41,775 bases of DNA from Mycobacterium sp. (lineage in GTDB: Bacteria; Actinomycetota; Actinomycetes; Mycobacteriales; Mycobacteriaceae). Where the stretch lies: NCBI GenBank assembly GCA_018401645.1, contig JAGYKK010000024.1:1-41775 (forward strand), written 5' to 3'. The notes beneath the pieces were generated by a model. The model was not told the origin of the DNA and did not search any database. It saw only the letters and a program-made list of their open reading frames with translations. A program made the translations under genes and the position numbers. Below, piece after piece: positions 30,040 through 41,775 of the stretch; position 1 is the stretch's first letter; each line of letters starts with the position of its first letter.

Positions 30040-30615
30040 CTACGTTTTAACCCGCGCGCTACGTTTCGCCCACGATTGCAGAAGTCGGGTCGCTACAGCT
30101 GCTCCGGAAACCCCGATTACGAGCAGGATCGTGAATGCAATCCAGGGGAAATCCGGGGTGTTCAACTGGTCGACGAAATTCTGCGATCCCTGCACCGGAT
30201 TAGGCGCGGTCTTGACCACGTCCTGGCCCGCCTCGAGGACAACCCGGTCGTAGGTCGTGCTGTAGGTCCCCGCCCAACCCGGACTGATCACCAGAACCGT
30301 GGACCCGGGATGGGCCTGTCCCACCTGGGTGGCGACGTCGCGCAATGGGGTGTCCAACAACGGACTTTCCTGCATCACGACGACTTTGAGGTCTATCCCG
30401 CGTTCCCGGGCACCGGCCACGACCTGCTGCAGACCACCGACATCTGCCGGTGGCGCGGCCACCCCGTCGGCGGCGACGTCGGCCAACACCGTGCCCATGC
30501 AATCGTCGACCGGAGTGGAGAAGGCCAAGCCGACGGCGCTACAGACCTCAACCGGTATGTAGGTCGGCGAGTGCAGGTCGGTCACAATTCCGACGGTACC
30601 GCGATCGGCCTTCAC
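30040..30615 (-). CDS. Rv1476-type membrane protein
   Basis: This protein of about 191 residues has one clear C-terminal membrane helix (PWIAFTILLVIGVSGAAVATRLL) followed by a basic tail. The rest is probably a domain exposed to one side of the membrane, with LKVVVMQESP and STVLVISPGW strands and two N-terminal cysteines. It precedes ripA-ripB as Rv1476 does in M. tuberculosis. Its function is not known to me; it resembles the small TPM-like (DUF6676) group. A GTG at 30615 gives the family length; the open frame extends to 30699 without support. Confidence 0.72.
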   Translation of the reverse strand: MKADRGTVGIVTDLHSPTYIPVEVCSAVGLAFSTPVDDCMGTVLADVAADGVAAPPADVGGLQQVVAGARERGIDLKVVVMQESPLLDTPLRDVATQVGQAHPGSTVLVISPGWAGTYSTTYDRVVLEAGQDVVKTAPNPVQGSQNFVDQLNTPDFPWIAFTILLVIGVSGAAVATRLLQSWAKRSARVKT

Positions 30616-30650
30616 GGCTAAGCGCACGCGCCGGGGTAATGTCCCGCCGG

Positions 30651-33630
<2,980 letters not shown>

Positions 33631-33640
33631 GCGGCTCGGC

Positions 33641-35269
33641 TCAGGCCAACTCGATCAGACTCGAATACTCCTCGGACCAGTGGTCCTCGGTGCCGTCGGG
33701 CAGCAGCACCACCCGTTGCGGGTCAAGTGCCTCGGCGGCGCCGGGGTCGTGGGTGACCAGCACCACCGCGCCCCGGTAACTGCGCAACGCGTCGAGCACC
33801 TGCTCCCGGGACGCCGGATCCAGGTTGTTGGTGGGTTCGTCGAGCAGCAGCACGTTGGCCGTGGAGGCCACCAGTCCGGCCAGCGCCAGGCGGGTCTTCT
33901 CACCGCCGGACAGCGTGCCTGCGTGCTGCTCAAGCTGGGGTCCGGTGAACATGAAGGCGCCCAGCAGGCTGCGCAACTCCTGCTCGCCGGTGTCGGGGGC
34001 GGCGTGGCGGATGTTCTCCCAGACTGTCGCATTGTTGTCCAGGGTGTCGTGTTCCTGGGCGAAGTAACCGATCTTCAGGCCGTGGCCGGGTTCGATCGCG
34101 CCGGCGTCCATCGACTCCACCCCGGCGAGCAGGCGCAGCAGGGTGGTCTTGCCGGCGCCGTTGAGGCCCAGCACGACGACCCGCGATCCGCGGTCGATGG
34201 CCAGGTCCACCCCGGTGAACACCTCGAGGGAGCCGTAGTTTCTGGTCAGACCCTTGGCGACCAGCGGCGTGCGACCGCACGGCGCGGGGCTCGGGAACCG
34301 GATCTTGGCGACCTTGTCGGCCACCCGCTCGGCGTCCAGGGCTGACATCATCCGCTCGGCCCGGCGCAACATGTTCTGCGCGGCAACGGCTTTGGTGGCC
34401 TTGGCGCCCATCTTGGCGGCCTGGGTGCGCAGCGCCGCGGCCTTCTTCTCGGCGTTGGCACGTTCCCGGCGGCGGCGTTGCTCATCGGTGGACCGGGCGT
34501 CGAGATACTTCTGCCAACCCATGTTGTAGCCGTCGACCTCGCCGCGGACGGCATCGAGGAACCACACCCGGTTCACCACCTCGGCGAGCAGTTCGACATT
34601 GTGGCTGATGATCACCAGTCCCCCGGTGTGCGCCTTGAGGAAGTCGCGCAGCCAGCCAATGGAGTCGGCGTCGAGGTGGTTGGTGGGCTCGTCAAGCAGC
34701 AGGGTGGTATCCGAACCCGAGCCGGAGTCACTGGCGGCGAACAGAATTCGGGCTAACTCGACCCGGCGGCGCTGGCCGCCGGACAGTGTTCGCAACGGCT
34801 GGGTCAACACTCGTTCGGCCAGACCGAGGCTGGCGCAGATCCTCCCCGCCTCACTCTCGGCCGCATACCCGCCCAGGGCGGCGAAGCGTTCCTCGAGGTT
34901 GCCGTAGCGCCGGATGGCCTTGTCCTGTTCGGTGGCGTCGACCAACTCGGCCATCAGCACCTGCTGCTTCTCCAGGTCGGCCAGCAGGGTGTCCAGTCCG
35001 CGCGCGGACAGCACCCGATCGCGGGCCAGCACCTCCAGGTCGCCCTCCCGCGGGTCCTGCGGCAGGTAGCCGACCTCACCGCTGCGCACCACGGTGCCGG
35101 CATAGGGCAGGGCCTGCCCCGCCAGAATCCGCATGGTGGTGGTCTTGCCGGCGCCGTTGCGGCCGACCAGACCGATCCGGTCGCCGGGCTGAATGCGCAG
35201 CGTGGGACCCTCGGCGAGCAGCAGGGTGCGCGCGCCGGCGCGGACCTCGAGGTCCGTTGCGGTGATCAC
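33641..35269 (-). CDS. ABC-F family ATPase, Rv1473 type
   Basis: This 542-residue protein has two ABC domains and no membrane segment. Walker A motifs are GRNGAGKTT (36-44) and GLNGAGKTT in the second half. Signatures are TLSGGQRRR and TLSGGEKTR, and Walker B motifs are LLLDEPTNHLD and LLLDEPTNNLD. The charged linker (EQRRRRERANAEKKAAALRTQ) is the P-site-tRNA-interaction region of ABC-F proteins. Such proteins act on the ribosome as translation factors or protect it from antibiotics; Rv1473 has been linked to macrolide tolerance. The start is ATG 35269, downstream of echA12. Confidence 0.92.
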   Translation of the reverse strand: MITATDLEVRAGARTLLLAEGPTLRIQPGDRIGLVGRNGAGKTTTMRILAGQALPYAGTVVRSGEVGYLPQDPREGDLEVLARDRVLSARGLDTLLADLEKQQVLMAELVDATEQDKAIRRYGNLEERFAALGGYAAESEAGRICASLGLAERVLTQPLRTLSGGQRRRVELARILFAASDSGSGSDTTLLLDEPTNHLDADSIGWLRDFLKAHTGGLVIISHNVELLAEVVNRVWFLDAVRGEVDGYNMGWQKYLDARSTDEQRRRRERANAEKKAAALRTQAAKMGAKATKAVAAQNMLRRAERMMSALDAERVADKVAKIRFPSPAPCGRTPLVAKGLTRNYGSLEVFTGVDLAIDRGSRVVVLGLNGAGKTTLLRLLAGVESMDAGAIEPGHGLKIGYFAQEHDTLDNNATVWENIRHAAPDTGEQELRSLLGAFMFTGPQLEQHAGTLSGGEKTRLALAGLVASTANVLLLDEPTNNLDPASREQVLDALRSYRGAVVLVTHDPGAAEALDPQRVVLLPDGTEDHWSEEYSSLIELA

Positions 35270-35296
35270 GCGTCGTGTCTCCTCTGCAGCACGTGG

Positions 35297-36118
35297 CTAC
35301 TTTTCATCGGTGAAGACCGGAGCACGGTTCTCGGCGCGTGCGGAAACCGCTTCCTCGAAGTTCGCGGTGAGCAGGCGCACGTAGAGCTGCCCGAGGCCCT
35401 CGGCCTGCATGTGTCCCTCCAGAGTACTGGCCTCCAGCCCCGTCCACAGCGTCCGCTTGGTCAGTTCGGTGCCGGGCCGGGAGAACGCCGCGATCCGCGC
35501 CGCCATCTCGTAGCAGGTCGGAAGCAGGTCGTCGGCAGGCACCTGCCGGGAGACCAGGCCGATTCGTTCGGCCTCGGCGGCGTCGACGTCGCGGCCGGTG
35601 AGCATGATCTCAAAGGCCCGGGATGAGCCGATGGCGCGCGGCAGCAGGTAGCTCAGGCCCAGTTCACTGGCGGTCAGGCCGTTGTTGATGCCGGCGGCGC
35701 GGAAGTAGGCGCCGGAGGCGGCCACCCGAATATCGGCGGCCAGCGCCAGGCACAGCCTGCCGCCGATCGCCGCGCCGGTGACCGCGGCGATGATCGGCTG
35801 GTGCAGCCGGCGCATCGCGAGAATCACCTCGTCGAGAATCTCCATCGACCGCAGCGCGTAGCTGGGCCGGGTGAGGCCCTGCACATGCGGAACCGAGCCG
35901 GCTGACTTGTGGTCGGCGCCGGAGGAGAACCCGCGGCCGGCGCCGGTCAGTACGACCACGCGCACGTCGTTGTCGTGGTTGATCTCGGCGAGCACCTTTG
36001 CGAGCGGAACCATGACGTCGAACGCCATGGAGTTCATCCGCTCCGGCCGATTCAGGGTGATCAGCGCGATATGGGGTTGAGGACGATCGAGGAGTACGAA
36101 GCCTGCGTCACGATTCAC
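35297..36118 (-). CDS. echA12: Enoyl-CoA hydratase/isomerase family protein EchA12
   Basis: This 273-residue crotonase-fold protein has the oxyanion loop GRGFSSGADHKSAG and the second glycine loop AAIGGRLCLALAADIRVA. In classical hydratases the position after that loop holds the first catalytic glutamate. Here it is Cys, so ordinary water addition is doubtful, while the second acidic position (TASELGLSYLLPR) is kept. The loop reads GGR where GGG is usual. M. tuberculosis EchA12 is a non-canonical, membrane-associated member, so these features may be ancestral. GTG start at 36118; it lies 27 bases after trxA. Confidence 0.88.
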   Translation of the reverse strand: MNRDAGFVLLDRPQPHIALITLNRPERMNSMAFDVMVPLAKVLAEINHDNDVRVVVLTGAGRGFSSGADHKSAGSVPHVQGLTRPSYALRSMEILDEVILAMRRLHQPIIAAVTGAAIGGRLCLALAADIRVAASGAYFRAAGINNGLTASELGLSYLLPRAIGSSRAFEIMLTGRDVDAAEAERIGLVSRQVPADDLLPTCYEMAARIAAFSRPGTELTKRTLWTGLEASTLEGHMQAEGLGQLYVRLLTANFEEAVSARAENRAPVFTDEK

Positions 36119-36145
36119 CAGTGCACGCTATCGCGTGCTCGGCCC

Positions 36146-36511
36146 TCACAGATCCGTGGTGGAGGGCTGGTCGGCGTTCGTGGCCTCGAGATCGAATTCG
36201 CGGAGCTGGGTGATGAGGTCTTCTAGGGCGGCCGGCGGCAGCGCCCCGGCCTTGTTGAACACCAGGTGCCCTTTCTTGAACGCCATCAGCGTGGGAATTG
36301 CACGGATCTCGGCGGCCGCCGCCAGTTGTTCCTGTGCCTCGGTGTCGACCTTGCCGAAGACGATGTCGGGGTGCTGCTCCGAGGCCTTGGTGAAGGTGGG
36401 CGCGAAGGCGCGGCACGGGCCACACCAGGACGCCCAGAAGTCGACCAGCACGATGTCGTTTCCGGAGACGGTGTCGTTGAAGTCCTGCTCGGTGAGGTCT
36501 TGGGTAGCCAT
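36146..36511 (-). CDS. trxA: Thioredoxin TrxA
   Basis: This 121-residue thioredoxin has the active site Trp-Cys30-Gly-Pro-Cys33 in DFWASWCGPCRAFAP and the cis-proline loop RAIPTLMAFKKG. It reduces disulfides in cytosolic proteins with electrons from a thioredoxin reductase. The reductase gene trxB1 that follows it in M. tuberculosis is absent; echA12 is next. The ATG at 36511 (MATQDLTEQDF) fits the family better than an extension to 36538. Confidence 0.93.
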   Translation of the reverse strand: MATQDLTEQDFNDTVSGNDIVLVDFWASWCGPCRAFAPTFTKASEQHPDIVFGKVDTEAQEQLAAAAEIRAIPTLMAFKKGHLVFNKAGALPPAALEDLITQLREFDLEATNADQPSTTDL

Positions 36512-36544
36512 GCCAGCTCTAACGTCGAGGGCCGCCAATTGTGT

Positions 36545-36584
36545 TCCCGCCCGCTTTCAACATGTCGGCCGGAACATGGCGGGA
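36545..36584. repeat. Nested inverted repeat between sufT and trxA
   Basis: TCCCGCC (36545-36551) pairs with GGCGGGA (36578-36584), enclosing CATGT (36561-36565) paired with ACATG (36574-36578); the two stems share one base. No U-tract follows on either strand, so it could be a processing or regulatory hairpin between the SUF operon and trxA. Confidence 0.4.
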
Positions 36585-36605
36585 CGCACTTCAGTGGACC
36601 AGCGT

Positions 36606-36947
36606 TCAGACCGTGAAACCCAGGGCCCGCAGCTGCTCGCGTCCGTCGTCGGTGATCTTGTCCGGCCCCCACGGCGGAATCCACACCCAGTTGATCTTGA
36701 TCTCGTTGACCAGTCCGGAACCAACCAGAGCGCTGAGCATCTGATCCTCGATGACGTCGGTGAGTGGGCAGGCCGCCGAGGTGAGCGTCATATCGATGAG
36801 CGCCGCCGTGCCGGTCTCGCTCTTTTCCACGTTGATCCCGTAGACGAGGCCAAGGTCGACGACGTTGATGCCGAGTTCGGGGTCGACCACGTCGCGCATG
36901 GCCTCCTCAAGGTCGGCAAGTTGCTCGTCTGCGGTTGTGTCGGTCAT
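36606..36947 (-). CDS. sufT: SufT / DUF59 iron-sulfur carrier-associated protein
   Basis: This 113-residue MIP18-family protein has the DUF59 core DPELGINVVDLGLVYGI and LTSAACPLTDVIEDQ with the conserved Cys. In Gram-positive bacteria and Actinobacteria it supports Fe-S cluster maturation with SUF (Rv1466 in M. tuberculosis). Its ATG overlaps the sufU stop (ATGA), making it the last gene of the coupled SUF run. Confidence 0.93.
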   Translation of the reverse strand: MTDTTADEQLADLEEAMRDVVDPELGINVVDLGLVYGINVEKSETGTAALIDMTLTSAACPLTDVIEDQMLSALVGSGLVNEIKINWVWIPPWGPDKITDDGREQLRALGFTV

Positions 36948-37434
36948 CGCTTCTCCTTGAGATCATGGTGGTAGGCCTGCGCGACGGCTTCACTCGATGC
37001 CGTCGCCTGCGCGACGGCAGCCTTGAACGCAAACCAGCCCAGCAGCGCACACTTCACCCGCGCCGGGTACTTCGAGACCCCGGCGAAGGCGATGCCGTCG
37101 CCCAGCACGTCCGCGTCACCAGGATCAGCTCCGCGTGACGACACCATCTCGCTGAACGACTCCACCGTCTTCAACGCGTCGCCGACGGTCTCACCGATTA
37201 CCAGATCGCACAGCACCGAGGTGGCGGCCTGACTGATCGAGCAACCCTGCCCGTCGTAGGAGACGTCGGTTACCTGCTCGCCGTCCTCGGACAGCGCCAC
37301 CCGCAGCGTCACCTCGTCACCACAGGTCGGGTTGACATGGTGGACCTCGGCGCCGAACGGTTCGCGTAGTCCGCGGTGATGCGGGTGCTTGTAGTGGTCC
37401 AGGATCACGTCCTGGTACATCTGCTCCAGGCGCA

Positions 37435-37435
<1 letters not shown>
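36944..37435 (-). CDS. sufU: SufU zinc-dependent sulfurtransferase
   Basis: This 163-residue IscU-like protein accepts sulfur from SufS and passes it to the SufBCD scaffold. The zinc ligands expected in actinobacterial SufU are present: Cys38 and Asp40 (PTCGDE), Cys65 (QGCSIS) and Cys129 (VKCALL). Its ATG shares a base with the sufS stop (TGATG). Confidence 0.95.
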
Positions 37436-39509
<2,074 letters not shown>

Positions 39510-39513
<4 letters not shown>

Positions 39514-40675
39514 GATGCGACTCTCGATTCGGTGATAGCCAGTTCGTGTTCGATGGCGTCGGTCAGACGATCCCGGACCTCGGGCACCGCGATCTTGGCG
39601 ATGATCTCGCCGAAGAAGCCCCGAACCACCAGTCGACGAGCCTGGTCCTCGGGGATGCCACGGGCCTGCAGGTAAAACAATTGCTCATCGTCGAAACGGC
39701 CGGTGGCGCTGGCGTGTCCGGCGCCGGCGATCTCGCCGGTCTCGATCTCCAGGTTCGGCACCGAATCGGCGCGGGCTCCGTCGGTCAGGACCAGGTTCCG
39801 GTTCACCTCGAAGGTGTCGGTGCCGGTGGCCTCGGCCCGGATCAACACATCGCCCACCCAGACGGTGTGCGCATCGGCTTTACCCGACTCCGGATCGCCC
39901 TGCAGAGCGCCCTTGTAGAGGACATTGGAGGTGCAGTTGGGCTGGGAATGATCGACCAGCAGGCGGGACTCCAGGTGCTGGCCGCTGTCGGCGAAATACA
40001 GCCCGAGCAGTTCAGCATCGCCGCCGGGGGCGTCGTAGCGCACCGTGGCCGCCATCCGCACCAGATCACCTCCGAGTGTGATCGCGACATGACGCAGCAC
40101 CGCATCCTTGCCCAATCGGACATGCTGGGCACTGACGTGCACGGTGTCGTCGGCCCAGTCAGCCACCCACACGACGGTCAGTCGGGCCGCATCTGCCACC
40201 ACGAATTCGAGGTTGTCGGCGTAGGTTCCGCTTCCGCGTAGGTCGATGACCACGACCGCCTCGGCCAGTTCCTCGACGTGGACCTGCAGGTGCCCGTAGG
40301 CGGTCTTACCGACGCCGGGGCCGGTCACCAGTATCTCAATGGGCGACTCGGCGTGCCAGCCGCGGCCGACGGTGACGACGGTGGCCTCGGTGAACGACGA
40401 GAAACGCTTTCTGGGCCGCAACACGGTCGGCGGAATGCCGGCGAGACCGAGCCGCGAATCGCCGCGGGCGACGGTCTCGACCGTCACGCTCGTCTGCTCG
40501 GAGACCGAGATCACCGCCTGACCGTCGGGTTGCGCCGAACCGTCTTGCAGGCCACGCAACCGACGCAGTGGAGTGAATCGCCACAACTCATCGCGCCCAC
40601 CGGGCACCTCGAAGGCGTTGACGTCGAAGGAAGTGAACTTCTCACCCTTGTTTAGGGAAAGAGTTTGACCAGCCA

Positions 40676-40676
<1 letters not shown>
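39510..40676 (-). CDS. sufD: SufD scaffold subunit
   Basis: This 388-residue beta-helix protein pairs with SufB and SufC to build Fe-S clusters. The family core is clear (VDHSQPNCTSNVLYKGAL with a conserved His, ASATGRFDDEQLFYLQARGIPEDQARRLVVRGFF). The GTG start at 40676 shares a base with the sufB stop (TAGTG). Confidence 0.95.

Positions 40677-41775
<1,099 letters not shown>

Overview
The window is a GC-rich mycobacterial chromosome segment, probably from a non-tuberculous species. Almost every gene matches, in order, the conserved M. tuberculosis block around Rv1461-Rv1497, read here in reverse. The left end carries a methyl-branched-lipid locus resembling the lipooligosaccharide (LOS) locus that lies next to lipL in mycobacteria. 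Gene assignments rest on remembered protein families and synteny; no search was run. GTG and TTG starts and overlapping stop/start codons are common, as in mycobacteria.

Layout. (1) 1-9.9 kb, minus strand: a large mycocerosic-acid-synthase-type polyketide synthase (KS-AT-DH-ER-KR-ACP, AT motif typical of methylmalonyl-CoA), a PapA-type acyltransferase and two tandem WS/DGAT-like acyltransferases, the last one truncated at the window edge. (2) 9.9-10.9 kb: about 1 kb with no credible protein gene, visibly richer in A+T, with a likely small-RNA unit ending in an intrinsic terminator and a 21-bp tandem repeat. (3) 10.9-17.5 kb: esterase lipL and the methylmalonyl-CoA mutase operon mutA-mutB-meaB. 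(4) 17.6-21.7 kb: VTT-domain membrane protein, hemophore-like secreted protein, small secreted protein, an SPFH/NfeD pair and an Rv1486c-type conserved protein. (5) 21.6-24.3 kb: fabG1-inhA-hemH (FAS-II and ferrochelatase). (6) 24.4-30.6 kb: ripA-ripB-moxR1-DUF58-VWA cell-wall/chaperone cluster and an Rv1476-type membrane protein. (7) 30.8-33.6 kb: aconitase on the plus strand. (8) 33.6-41.8 kb: ABC-F ATPase, echA12, trxA and the SUF iron-sulfur operon sufB(partial)-D-C-S-U-T.

How the genes work together. MutAB/MeaB interconvert succinyl-CoA and methylmalonyl-CoA, the extender unit the neighbouring PKS is predicted to use. FabG1 and InhA elongate mycolate precursors. SUF builds Fe-S clusters needed by aconitase and by actinobacterial ferrochelatase. 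RipA and RipB cut peptidoglycan at division.

Caution on sequence quality. At least seven genes (the PKS, mutB, fabG1, moxR1, the VWA gene, ripA, sufS) are split by frame changes. Most are restored by adding or removing one base. Several of these genes are essential in mycobacteria, so most frame changes are more likely sequencing errors than pseudogenes. The exceptions deserving a real look are a scrambled 34-base segment in the VWA gene and the truncated acyltransferase at the left edge. I found no mobile element, CRISPR array, rRNA or tRNA and no clearly new multi-gene system. The most interesting non-coding candidates are the 10.7-kb small-RNA-like unit, the 21-bp palindrome array beside lipL, and a perfect three-copy MtrA-like box upstream of ripA.
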